NCBI GenBank assembly: GCA_025331565.1
Contig: JAFREQ010000041.1
Location: 1,550,001-1,614,000, forward strand
DNA: 64,000 nt
From: Holacanthus passer
Lineage: Eukaryota > Chordata > Actinopteri > Pomacanthidae
Reading direction: 5' to 3'
The notes below the pieces were generated by a model that had not been told where the DNA came from, did not search any database, and saw only the letters and a program-made list of their open reading frames with translations. A program made the translations under genes and the position numbers. Positions 12,831 to 24,719 of the stretch are shown here, in pieces. Each line of letters opens with the position of its first letter. The stretch's first letter is position 1.

Positions 12831-15800
12831 GATAGGCTGCTTCCCACTCTGCCCAGTGGAGAGACTTGTGGGGCCAGTCAATACTGTGTAAAGGCTCCAT
12901 TTAGCACTGACGTGCCTCTGAGACGGTGCCTCCGGAGTGACTGGAGGGGGGAGGAGGGAGAGGGGGTTCCTGAGATGCTTGACTCTGACAGAGATGGATG
13001 GTCTGAGGCTCCATAGCCAGCAAGGACAAAGGGACACCCAGCCTAGTTGGCCTCCTCCATCCGCCCGCCCAGAACCAGCACTTTCACTCACGGGATCCTA
13101 AGCACAGGTGAAAATGAAATTACTGCAGAGCTGGTGGAGAAGGCAGAGAAGATGGAGGAGGTGGAGGAGGGGGTGCGAAAGGAGCCCGAGCATTTTGCTG
13201 ATGAAGTCGTGTCTGGTTTTCTGACACCGTGCATTTTGTCACCACATCACCACATCGGAGCAGCTGAATAATTCATCACGGGAGATCCAGCCGAGCAAGT
13301 CTGGAGCTGTCCGTTACACACACATTTCTCCCAGTGGCTGATGGGCGAGGAGCTGCTGAGCGACAATACCCACTTTCTTTGATCTTTAACCTGGGAGTGC
13401 AGGGGGAGGCTTCGCCACGAGGAAGGAGCTACAGCCGCAATTATAACAACTCATTCCATTTTCATGCAACACTGCTGTTTCATTTTTTCACATTTCTCTT
13501 CTGAGGAAGAAAAAATGGTTTCATCATCTCCCAACATCACTGAAGTTGAGATGATCCCATTTATCATATGATGAAACAATGAATTATCCATAATTTCTCA
13601 CACAAATTGTTTTACCAAGTGTCCTCCTTTAGCAGAATCTACTTTTCTTACACAAAGTGGCCCTACACTAAAAATTCATTTTATAGACCCAGATTTGTAA
13701 GAGTCTGTAGGTTGGCTGTGGCCAATAATCACCATCACCTCCCACTAAAGTTGTGGCACATTTCAAAGTCCCCGTAAAAAAACAACAACACATGAACAAA
13801 AATCTTTTGAAAGGACGCAAACAACAGTTTGGCACATTTTATCACAGCATCCTACCAGTGTTAGATGGAATAAATGTCATCAGACTTCGGCAAAGAAAAT
13901 CTCAAAGACAGACTGCCAAGGCGCTCCTCCTCTCCTCTTCCAGTGTGAGCAGTCTTTATTGTGTTCATGTAACAATGAGAGCTCTTAAAAAACATGACAG
14001 GTACAGTATTATGTGTGGGGCTTGGTGCGATGGTTAACAGTCTTTTGAAGGCTTTTTAGCCAGAACACATACAGTAAGTGTTGGTTTGAAATATCCACTT
14101 TGATATTCCACCTTAATAACGACATTATAGTATGGTATGAATTATGAATAGAGCTTTGCTTTTGTTTCATCATTATTTAAATTCAGGTCTCATAATGAGT
14201 TCATTTTAATTGCTTTTTACTCGTCTGGTCTCAATCAGCAACACAGCCCATTTCCCTAAATTACTGCAATCTTCCACAATATTTCTTCAAAGCAATGTTG
14301 TATGCATTGATTATAAAGCAGAAGCATTTCAGAGAAGGTAAGGCAGAAGGCAAAAATAAATTCAAGAAAAGGTTTTCAGGTTGGCCAGGCAAACTGTGTT
14401 TCAGATGAACGAGTTGTAATGCCTTCATTTTAGTTCTGTTAGGCAGATTATTTTACCCTCAGACCAAAAATGCAAATACGTCTTCATACAAAGATAAAGT
14501 GCTTAAAACAAGATGTTTCCTTTCAGCTTCCTTGTACACGCATGAATACAGATTTAGAGGTAGCCCACCAAACTGTGTGAACTTATTGAGTCACAAGCAA
14601 ACAGAGCAGGCGCTCTTACTCAAGTTGGGCTAGTTGCCTTTTAGTAGCTGACTAGTTTAACATTTAAAAGAAAAAAAATCTCTTTTGGTCGTGTTATGAT
14701 TGTGTTGTTTTTTCCATCTACTTTCCTTCTCCATCATGATTGTTTCGCTACCACCACAATTAAAACAAATTACAAGAGGTCGCTTGATCGAAAGTAAGAC
14801 TTTCCAATTACAGATATGGAAAAAAAGAAAGTAATATAAAACAGCTAACATGTCATTTTCTGAGCAAGGCGAGTTACATTTTTGCAGGACTAGTTTAGCT
14901 GCTTTTTAATCATCTTTTCTCCAGCATAATTACATTCTACTGCTGCTATAAACTGGATTACCAAATCAAATTTGTATTTTTCCATTAGAGATAGGATACA
15001 GGCAAGTACATAAATCGGTCTTAAACTAAGGCTAGATGTCCTCACCAACTGGCTTTAACATGATATAACGCTGTCTTACTTCAAGCCTCTCAATCGTTTT
15101 TCAATTTGTTTAGAAATTTCTGTACACTTTGTGGTTTGAGAGAAATTATACATATGGTACTGGTCCTATTTTGACCAAATATGTTGGCTGTGTTTTGTCT
15201 TTGTAGAGCAAGTATAATGTTGCCAAAACTATATTTAGGCCAGAAATAGCATCAGAAGTACTGTGCATTGTCCCAACCACATCCTTTGTGTTCTGGGGCT
15301 GCTTCTCTCCCTTTGAACATTCTCTGATATTCATAACAGCTATATGACTGTCAGTGTTGGACCTAGATAGAATAAGGATAACATCACCCTGAGACCTAGT
15401 CTTATTAAAAAATAATGGTAATCATCCAGAGACACAGAAACAAACTGGTGACCCCTCTGGATCCTGACTCATCGTTTGAGAAATGCTGCTCTGTGGATGT
15501 CTTAATTATCCACTTGCCTTTAGGAAATATTAAGATGGGTCTCCACATGGGTGTTGCTGTTGTCTCGTGGTCTTCCATATGCAGCCTTAATTTAGTAAAA
15601 GATTGCAAGTAAAGTAATAAGACAAAAGTAGCAAAGCAATTTTAACAACCACTCTTGATTTAGCATGTTCACCTTTGAGGAAGTGTAATTTAAGCAAGCT
15701 TACATATCTGCCGTCTCAATTAAGTTGAAATAGAGCTCATATTTTCCAATGAGCACCGCGTAATAAATCCGACCATGTCAGGCACGTAATGGCCTTGAAA

Positions 15801-18800
15801 AAGAAAGTGAAGACTTGGACTGGAAAGCGCAGCAGACATGGACTTTTATATCACCCTCCCATAATTTGGGAACAAGCACACCCATAAAATTGTGAATAAT
15901 GTGAGATGTGATTTTCCTCACTATTAGACATTTCACATTGCACGGCCTGTTAAAGCCAATGGCTTGTGGAGGAGTAAATGTACTGTACTCCACCATGTGT
16001 CATCCATCTCCTCCAGGCTTTGCAAGTTTGTATGCCAGCTGTCCACAAATCTCCCCACATCACACTCCATCATTTGTCATTTCTCCCCAGTAAAAGGAAG
16101 TTGAATGGCACCACGCAGCCCGCAGTGTCAGCCGAGAGCATGCTATATGAAGTGTCGCCGCTCACAACGGGTCGCCCACCGGAAGCATCTCATTTCCCAG
16201 CTGCGAGTTTCTGAGTGTGGTTTGGTGCCATGGTGGGCCATTTCAGAGAGGCCAGACAGCGTAGCCTCATGGTGGACGGCCAGGCGTTTTGATAAAGCCT
16301 GCAGGGGGAGAGAGTCTTCCCTCTCCACACCTCGGCTGTGGATACGGGGGCTGCCGCGTGCTTTCCCCTCCCTGAGGCGAGTGCACGTTTGCTGCAGGTC
16401 ACATGAGCGATCAAAGACACAGCGGGGCGGCCCAGAGCCACCGGTGTCTCCTGACTGCAGGCTGGATGATGGAAAGCAGAGCCAACAGGTGGGCACCAGA
16501 CAGAGCAGGGATAAAAGGAGCTTTGTCTGAAAAACAAGATGGAGGCACGCAGAGGGGCTCAAGGGAAAAGAGAGAAAGGAAAGGAAAGAAAGAGGCAGCA
16601 GCACTACTTGAAGGTAAGGAAGCTCCACAAATAGCCCTGTTGTTGACAAAGGAAAGCACTCAAGATGACGCATGTGCATCTTAGTAAATGATACAGCAAA
16701 CAGCTGCACGAGAGGCATAGTCTGTCCAAAGAAAGCCAGTCCAAGCAGGACAACCGTCAGTTCTCTTCAGAGCTTCTGCACACAGGCAGAAACAGGTATT
16801 TCACATTGAGAACTTCCATGTAGGCTAAATTGGATAAGTAGGATAACAAGGTTAAATCACCACATGTCTGTGGCGGAGGAGGAGGGGACGGCCCATCGAA
16901 GTGTACATGAGAATAATTTTGCAGTGTTACGAAGTAAAATGAGTTGACCGGATTGATCACATGGAAGTGATTAAGTTTTGCCTTTCACACGGCCGCAGCG
17001 CGCTCAGCCCCTGATGTGACGCACGCACTGAAATATTGAGACAAATGATGAAATGCTTCACGTAAATGATTCCAATTTTCTGCACACTGGAGGTGCAGGC
17101 TGAGATGGTAACAGCGCACAGAAGCCAGGACTTCCAGTGCAAATCTTTACCCTGGAGTTTCCAGAGCTGATAAAGCTGTATTTGCTCTAAATTCAGATTT
17201 AGATCAGATCCATTTCATTTTACACTAATCAATTTCATTAAGTTCATTTCTGTTAACTGCAGTTCTTTGTCGACATGATGTCTTGAAACCGGTGAAGCGA
17301 TGCTCTGAGGATGCGGAGGCTGTGCCCATTTTTTTGTCCTTTGGAATCTGCAGGCTGTTCAAGTTCAGGGAAGTCAGATTCTATAATTAAAAAAATGAAA
17401 AAAAACCCCAAAACCTCTAGATATTTTATAGGGTGATACCTTATTTATAAAGTGAATATAGTGTGTTTTATTATCAACCCTAATCTCACGTTTAGACCAG
17501 CAATAAATAAATACCTAAGTGATTTCCCTGCCAGTTTTTTTTTAATTCCTGGCAGTGTGGACATGGCTGTGATTTATATATACATTTGCTCTTTTGTCTG
17601 ACAGTTTTGTCCACAGCAACGTATAAATGAGATACACTCAGAAACGCTAGAGTGCCACCTGACACAAGTGCCACAAGGCTGCAGGTAATCAAAGTAAGAC
17701 GTACATCAGAAAATGAAACAGTGGGAAATAAAATTTACAGAAAACATGATCGAACATTTACATGAATGAATAAAAGATAAAAACTCCAGGTCATTAGAGA
17801 CATTTCAGAAACTTGAAGGTACACTATGGATGTTTCTGGAATCTGGGTGACTGTATGTTAGGAAACCTGATTCTTAATATATAAATTCTTTATTGAATAA
17901 TGGATAAAGCAACCAATGCTATGAACTTCCATTATAAGTGAGCTGGACAACTATTCAATGACTTCAGCTCTGAAGTGACAGCGAGGCTGCTGATGACAAC
18001 TTTAATTATTTCTAAAGTTAGATCATTGCAGTCATGAAACACTTTTTTACATGTGCTGCATGGAAGATGCCATGCAGTTGGGTTCTCATGTCATGTGCTC
18101 AGAACAATAGAGGGCCTACATGAAGCCCAGAAGCCTGACTGAGAGTTATTGGAAGTTTCTGCAACCGTTAGTTGAAACAGAGCCAAATGCTGCCAATCTC
18201 ACCAAACTCTCATTGGATGAGACTCAACAGAATCCTCGAAAGTTCCTGTGACGTGACCCAGGTGATAAAATGTGACCCACTCCGCTCCTCCCTGCTCTTT
18301 CCCAGCATGACGTAGTTGCCATAGGGGCCTCTCCAGGCTTCTCCCTGTGTCTTTGGTTGCCAAAGAGAGCATGTTGCTCAAAGGATTAAACTTCACTTTA
18401 GACCTAGGCTACAAATCTTTAACTCGCTGGTGGAGTAAGCTGACTATTTGTATTCACAGATAGCTTTGTCTCTTACTCTACCTGTTCACACCTTGCGGTT
18501 AAAACTGCCATTGTGAACTTACGCGAGACACCTTTGTTCACGTGAACCTGCCTGCCATCTTTCCCTGTCACTCTCTCCGTCGCTCTCTCTCTGCACACAC
18601 AAACCCACTCAGTTACACACCCATACTCACACACACATCACATGTACTATATGTCCGTTGGTTGCCTTTGGCTTGTTGATAGCGTAGTTGCTTGTTCATA
18701 GTTGCTTGTCCTTGTAGCTGTAGTTTAATAAGAAATGTTTGTTAACTGAGGGTAATATTGTTAGTTGATTAATGTTGCTACCCTTAATAAATTCTCTTAT

Positions 18801-20453
18801 ACCTTAAGCAGCCGTTGTTTGTGATAATTCGTGCATACTTCCTGTGTTAGATTGTGCCCATCAGTGCTTGGATTCAACTCTTCACTCTTCGTGTAAGTGT
18901 CGCTATCTCCCACATATCAAGTTTGGTTATTGGTCTGTGATCCCAGGGTGGTGCATAATTATTAAGTCTTATGAATAACAATAACATTTGCAGAATAGCA
19001 GCATAATGTCTGTCCCATAACCATGTGCACAGCGAATACATGTTAAAAAATATGCATCAATTTAATGGACACAATCAAAGCATACATTGTAGTGAACATG
19101 CTAACATTGAAAGTGGAAAAATGTGAAGTGTAAAGCTGTTAAAGCTGTTATTATATTATAAAATGTATTTATTTATTATACAGATTGTTTACAATACAAT
19201 AATCTATATACATAGAATTTAAAGCCATGCTGTTTGGGCATGACATGATGCCGATATTCTGCAGCCAAAGACAGTATGTACGGGTTGATGTGACAAATGG
19301 TTAGAAATACTAAACACATGTTCAGATTTGGGTAAACAATGATTTCTTCAGTCTGTTTATCCTTCTGTCTGTGTGAATTTACATGAACCAAGATCGAGGA
19401 GAACAACACAATTTCATCTTGTTTTTGTTTCTGTATTTAGAGCATTAAAGAGCTCAACAGCATATGATTAGGGTCAATAAAATCACCTGCCGTGTTTTGA
19501 TCAAGCGTTCCCTCGTGTCAATAGAGCTTCGTGAAGGGAAATAAGCCCGCCTTATGGCTTTTTCTCACATACAGCAGAATACTGTGTATCACAGATCAGG
19601 CCTGTAAGTGTTGTGTGCTCGTTCCTCTGCTCAGTGTTGGAAATGAAGAGCTGGCTCTTGTTGTTCCGACGGGAAAAAGGTCAGCCTCCGTGTGATTAAA
19701 GCCTTATATCAAAGTAATCAATAAATGTAAAATCAAACGTGTAAAACTCCTGCTGATGGTCAGATGGTTCACCGCTGTGTTGCTGTATGTACACCACCGA
19801 ACTGGACCTGGACCCGGTGCCACTCCTAATATATCCATTTTTATTTAAGGCAGAGCTGAAACTGCTGGTGGGCAGGAGGAGGGCAGCTCCACCAGTGAAG
19901 CTCAGAGGGCCTGCGTGCTGGATTCACTGTGCTAGAAAGCAGCACGGGCTTAGTGTTGTTGGGCCACAACTGAAAAAATATTTTCATAACTGTTTAGAAA
20001 AATAAATAATTTCATTGCAGGACAGATTGGTTTGCACAGTTTTGTTCCAAATCATTATCTCGCTGGAAGTGGTGAAAATCTTTAAAATCTGCAAATTGGT
20101 TTGCTTTTGCGCCAGCTGAAGGAATACAGCTCCAGCTGACTGATGCAATTGGTGAAGCTGAGAGGGACAATAGCCACAAATAGACTAATGAACATGTCTG
20201 CCGCCCGAAACTGGGCATCAGTTCAGCTTTGCAACGTGCAAAACTGCTGAAATGATTCTGGGTAAATCAGCGACACTCAAGGTGTTCCTGCAGGGCAGTC
20301 CACCAGGGGCGCCACACCTGACCCTGGACCCTCTCTCTGTATATTGTGTCAGTATTAGCTAGTGATCAGTAGTTTTTGAGCACAATTATATTTAATTAAA
20401 CATGCTGTATAAGCACAATATGCACTGAAACAATAAAAGCTATACTAGATTTT
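12831..20453. other. Non-coding; includes a purine-biased, stop-poor segment
   Basis: Two GC-richer patches (12900-13440 and 16080-16620) contain overlapping open frames, the longest being 191 codons on the minus strand at 16143-16718, with 141- and 115-codon frames across the same DNA. A polypurine run lies at 16550-16605. None of the translations resembles a known family. The rest is AT-rich with no element recognised. Confidence 0.5.
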
Positions 20454-20500
20454 AAGATAAGATAAGATAAACCTTTATTCGTCCCACAGTGGGGAAATTT
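20454..20500 (-). mobile_element. 3' tail of a non-LTR retrotransposon (LINE), severely 5'-truncated
   Basis: On the minus strand this reads AAATTTCCCC, then CACTGTGGGACGAATAAAG, then three TTATC/TCTTA-type units. A GGGA-AATAAAGG core ending in a short (ATCTT)n repeat is a tail I recognise from abundant teleost LINE copies; the clade is not assigned. It begins nine bases past the Pol III terminator of the tRNA-Ala gene. No target-site duplication spanning tRNA plus tail is visible, so I treat it as a separate insertion and not as part of a tRNA-headed SINE. Confidence 0.6.
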
Positions 20501-20502
20501 GC

Positions 20503-20509
20503 AAAAAAA
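20503..20509 (-). terminator. RNA polymerase III T7 terminator of the tRNA-Ala gene
   Basis: Seven consecutive T on the minus strand begin eight bases after the last tRNA base. Four or more T is the usual Pol III stop in vertebrates. Its position directly downstream of the tRNA supports an independently transcribed gene rather than the head of a longer SINE transcript. Confidence 0.85.
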
Positions 20510-20517
20510 TGTATGCT

Positions 20518-20590
20518 TGGAGGATGCGGGCATCGATCCCGCTACCTCTCGCATGCTAAGCGAGCGCTCTACCATTTGAGCTAATCCCCC
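20518..20590 (-). tRNA. tRNA-Ala, anticodon AGC
   Basis: Read on the minus strand, this 73-nt stretch folds into a complete cloverleaf: a 7-bp acceptor stem, a 4-bp D stem with 8-nt loop, a 5-bp anticodon stem with loop TTAGCAT, a 5-nt variable loop and a 5-bp T stem with loop ATCGATG. The anticodon AGC lies at plus-strand 20555-20557. Position 3 is G and position 70 is T, which gives the G3:U70 wobble pair that marks alanine tRNAs, and the discriminator base is A. The A box (TAGCTCAAATGG) lies at 20572-20583 and the B box at 20529-20539. There is no intron, and CCA is not encoded, as expected in eukaryotes. The T-loop begins ATCG rather than TTCG, which is the form I remember for vertebrate tRNA-Ala(AGC). 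A short open frame across this stretch is only a shadow of the tRNA. All stems pair without mismatch apart from the identity wobble, so it looks functional. Confidence 0.97.
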
Positions 20591-22309
20591 ACTGGGGCTC
20601 TCTACAAAGTGGAGCCTCAAGATTAAGTGAGAACACAAGTATTGCCTTAAGATCACTGTTATCTCAGTTTATAATTAAATTGCCATGAATACAGTGAGCT
20701 TGGAGCCTCCAGAGCCTCCTGAGGTGCCTTGCGTGACAGTTTTGTTACTTCACATTATTGTGTCCATGCTAAACAACAGTGAATGAAATAGAATATTTAT
20801 AGGTTAGTTACTTAAATAAACAGATTTCACATATCAAAGTTAATATACCTGTCCAGGGATGAACACTGCTACTTTTAAAAACCTGCCAGACAAATGGACA
20901 TAAACTGTGAAATTTAAAAGATGTGATTTTTTACCCAGCAGGTTGCATTATTTGAAATGTGTTTTTGTAGCTTGATCCATGTATTAAAAGTAAGAATATC
21001 TCAGCCTACGCTCCTTTGGTTTTTACCATTCTTTTTAAAATGCAAGTCATGAAATGTTTATTTTTTGCCTCCACACATTTACAGGTCTAGTTGTGATTTC
21101 CCCACTAAAATCTCTTTGAACACTGCCCTTTGACCATCCGGCTGTCATAATCCAAATGAGAGGTGCTGCTCAAAATGTTGATGCATTCAACTGAAGCTGC
21201 CGTCAATTATTAATGTGCTTACAGCATTAAGCTTTATGAGCAGCAATGAGTGTTCCTTTTTGCCCTGAGTTTTGCCCCTCAGACAACATACAGACTGCCC
21301 TACTTTTGGCAGAAGTTTTCTCTGGTTGTGCACAACCTCAGAGGAAGAGTGCAGGCACCCTTTAATACACCCAAGTTTGTGAAAGTGCAATACTAATTTG
21401 CATTAGTAAATTGCTGGAGCAGCCCTTTAAAGCCTCTGTGTGTAGCACTTGAACATTTATGAGATTTCTATGGTGGGAGAAATATAAAAGACATTGCAAA
21501 CAGCAATAATTTTTAAAAAGCTATAATTACTTAAAATCCTACACATGGGTGTTTTCTATTAAGGCAAATTAGGTGGTTGTCAGAAGGCTCTTGGCAACCA
21601 CATATTTTTTTATGTCCAGGGTGTGCTATTGAGCACGGTGCTAACACTGCCAGGGGAGCAGGGTTTGTTCAAACTGCTCACTTGGTAGAATATGACTCAA
21701 ACACTGCTGGGCTTAAGTTTAGGGGTTGATTCCCTTAAGGGCTACTGATTCCTGAAAAATAGATGCATTCATGGCATTGCAGCAGACCCAATGTATACGA
21801 GAAACCCCCTGCTACCATGAATTATATTTTATGTTTAAAAAAAGCCGCTCAGGAGGAGACTTTCAAATCTGTTATCTGCAGGCCACAAATGGATCACACG
21901 GCTGTTGCGAGGCTCTTGCTGTGAAAACGGCAATTGATGGATGGAGAGTCAGGTTTGTATGACACTAGCCCTGCTGGGGACCCTGAGTTCAGGGCTGGCA
22001 TGCAGGCTGGTATGCAGGTGCCCCTCCCTCTCCCTCTCCCCCCTTTTCCCCACCACAGCTCTCCGGAGGAGAGAGCCAGAACCTGAACACTGGTGATGAA
22101 TGTGAGCCATGACTGAGAAGAAAAGTCAAATTGCAATTGCCCCCCATGGGTACTATTCCTTTGCCATCACAGCTCTAAACCCGCTTCCTCTCACTACAGT
22201 CACTACAGGGCCTACAGATTAGCTTTCACAAACAACAAATATTCTTTAACTCTTTGGATCCTAGGATTTTTTTGCTGAGGAAAAAGTCTATGGTTATGAG
22301 ATTTCAATT
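20591..22309. other. Non-coding between the tRNA gene and the next repeat
   Basis: The 5' flank of the tRNA gene (20591-20640) shows no TATA-like signal. The remainder is AT-rich. A GC-richer patch with CCCTCCCTCTCCCTCTCCCC at about 22022 gives an 80-codon minus-strand frame without protein character. Confidence 0.5.
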
Positions 22310-22985
22310 CACAATTCAAGTCAATTCAATTCAGATTTATTTCTGTGGTTCCAAATCACCACAGAAGTTGTCTCGGGGCACTTTTCTTATAAAGCAGGTG
22401 TAGACCATAATACTAATAATCAGCAATTCCCATCAAGAGCAAACGCTTGGTGATAGTGAAGGAGGAGGAAAAACTCCCTTTTAACAGGCAGAAACCTTGA
22501 TTGGGACTGAGCTCTGGGTGGACGGCCAATGGCCTCGACCAGCTGGGAGGGGGAGAGAGAAGCGGGTTGAGCAGGGACATGGGGGTAGTCGACTTGCAAA
22601 CTCAGATCCAGACTCTACAGCTCCAGAGGCAGAAGCACCTGCAGAAAGCGACAGGAGGAGCGAGACGGGAAAGCACAATACTGGTGTTCTAGTCGGGTAA
22701 TAAGATAAGAGCTCTTTCAGATATGGTGCTGCCCGACTAAGGGCTTTGTAAGCGAGTAGAAGGATTTTCTATTCTGGATTTTACAGGGAAGAAGCTAATA
22801 TTGGAGAAACAAGATCTCTTTTCCCAGTTCTTGTTAGGACACATTCGGCAGCATTCTGGATCAGCTGGAGAGTCTTTAGAGGCTTAATGGGGCAGTCTGG
22901 TAAAAAAAAAAAAGAAAGAAAGAAAGAAAGAATCCAGCCCAGAAGTAACAAATGCAGGGACTAGTCAAATACATACATCTTTTGA
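22310..22985 (+). mobile_element. Long teleost-type interspersed repeat
   Basis: The left part carries TTCAATTCAGATTTATTTCT, then CCAAATCACCACAGAAG, GGCACTTTTCTTATA and AAAAACTCCCTTTTAACAGG. The right part carries AAGCTAATATTGGAGAAAC, GCATTCTGGATCAGCTGGAG and AGAAGTAACAAATGCAGGGA. I recognise this ordered set as one very common percomorph repeat. An A12(GAAA)n microsatellite at 22902-22932 interrupts it where the family normally reads through. No intact reading frame runs across it. Short frames around 22500-22700 fall in the GC-richer middle and are not conserved protein. Confidence 0.65.
22902..22932. repeat. A12(GAAA)n microsatellite inside a dispersed repeat
   Basis: Twelve A are followed by about five GAAA units. 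It lies between the ...GGCAGTCTGGT and ...AATCCAGCCCAGAAG portions of the surrounding interspersed repeat, so it grew inside the element after or during insertion. Confidence 0.85.
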
Positions 22986-23322
22986 GATGACATTTTGTAA
23001 TGTTATGTAGGTGAAAAAAAGGCAGTTCTTCATGACTACAAGGCAACATCTGAAGTTCTTTTATTCAAAGTGGACTTACAAACATTTATCCTCAATGGAC
23101 ATCTGAGATATTGCTAAATCTGATGCTTACATGGCGAGATCAGATTTTATATGCAGTGATTATAAGTGACATCAGAAATACAGCTATAACTGGAAAGTAT
23201 CAAGATGGAAAGTGAGCATTTGGTGTCCTGTCACAGACCAACAAGGGTTGTGTGGCTTTGAGTGAATCTGAGTGAAATGAAAGTATCAACAAGAAGCAGA
23301 AGGATTGCCATGAAAGTTGGCA

Positions 23323-23640
23323 CATACTGTTGCAGTGTGCAAGCAGGGCGGAAGGAACACAGGAGATCTGACCCAAAAGCAGAACAAACAGGCAGATGGT
23401 GACTTCAGTGATTTATTTTATACAAAGTACAAGCTTACAGGAGGGTCAGGCAGGCAAGGGTCAGAACCAGAGATGGCCGTTCAAACAGGCAAGCCAATAA
23501 AAATGGGAGCAGGCAAGAAACACAAAGTCCACAAACAGCATCAACGGTGGTTGCAACAGCTGCTGAATCACGATGGTTCAAAATAAATATGCAAATCAGA
23601 ACAGGCTCAATGTCTGGGGGTATTCCTTAAATCAATGCTA
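23323..23640 (+). mobile_element. Dispersed repeat, GGGTCAGGCAGGCAAGGGTC type
   Basis: The block reads GACCCAAAAGCAGAACAAAC, then CAGTGATTTATTTTATAC, then ACAGGAGGGTCAGGCAGGCA and AAACACAAAGTCCACAAAC. This order (reagent-like purine strand, TTTATT, AGGCAGGCA cluster) is a percomorph repeat I recognise. An 89-codon frame crosses it but has the composition of the repeat and no domain. It lies about 340 bp right of the 22310-22985 repeat, so repeats cluster here. Confidence 0.5.
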
Positions 23641-24379
23641 TCAGAGCACGAGAACAGACATTTCCTGCGAAGCTGGATTCTTGACCTTTCAATGTTTATC
23701 ATCACATAATGATAAAATAAAATCTTATGTGAAATAAGTAAAAAATAATTGGTTGTAGTGAGACTAGATGGACTGAAGTGTTCAATAAAATGTGATGACA
23801 GTTTTCATTTTCTTGCCTTGCCACTGTGATTTTTCGATTTGAAAAACATCAGGTTAGATTCAGCCTCTTTATATTTCATTTTACTGTTCACTGTCACAAG
23901 CCAATCTAATTCTACATCCAAACATAGCCACACTATAGCAGGTACTTAGACGAGCTGAAACGTCAAACGAGAGCCTCTTGAGCTATACTAACACAATGAT
24001 CTATAATTGATGCTTCGCAGCAAGAAACGTATTCATTTGAAAGAAATCCATGCGTCTGTTAAAAGTGTGATTGTAAAAAAAATGCTTTGCTGGATCTCTG
24101 CTATTTCCATGTTTCAAGACACAAGTACTGAGCCTTGAACAAGATCCACAAGGAGCACACAGCAGGTCAGCTTATTTGTTCCGTGTTTCTTCAAAAGCTG
24201 CTGCTATAGATTCACCTTGTATGTACCAAGTTTTCCCTGAGCAACAGCTGTGTGTGGGAGTCCTATCTGCATTGTTTAGCCGTTCCTCCGAAACTCCAGG
24301 CTCTACAGTGTTGTCTCCTTAGCAACAATGCAAAGCGCACAACCAAAATCTATTGAATTTCTTCCAATGTAAGACAGAT

Positions 24380-24617
24380 GGGGGGTGGGGAGGGGGGGGT
24401 CCAAAGTGCAGAGAACATGAAATCAATATTCTACTTGGCAGAGAACTTTAGATGCTGTGTTGTTTGCCCGTTGGCTCATCGGTCACAGGGTCAACTCTTT
24501 GAGCATCCATCATGAGCATCTGCGTCCGTCCGTAAGCCAAGCCGTGCCCGAGACAAGCTCCAGCCGAGAGGGTCGGCCCGGGGAGACGGATGGGAAGGGC
24601 AGGGTGGGAGGGGAGGG
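24380..24617 (+). other. Two G-quadruplex-forming motifs on one strand
   Basis: The first is G6-T-G4-A-G8 (24380-24399). The second, at 24592-24617, has six G-runs of three or four separated by loops of one or two bases, which is a near-ideal G4 pattern. They lie about 200 bases apart on the plus strand, in a locally GC-rich patch. Confidence 0.7.
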
Positions 24618-24719
24618 AGGCAAATAAGCTCACCAGAGAGATGGGTCGTCTATGTTAAACAATTACTCTTCTTCCGCTCAGTCGGGTGAGTGGAAGTACT
24701 GTTTGAATGCCACATTCAA

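Noticed and set aside
16143..16718. Longest open frame in the window (191 codons) as a protein gene
   Set aside because: No domain, no recognised splice context, and competing open frames on both strands over the same bases.
20454..20590. tRNA plus LINE tail as a SINE
   Set aside because: A T7 terminator lies between them, the tRNA is undecayed, and no target duplication flanks the joined unit.
20396..20656. 86-codon minus-strand open frame across the tRNA
   Set aside because: Its central peptide is simply the translated tRNA-Ala sequence, a well-known false protein.
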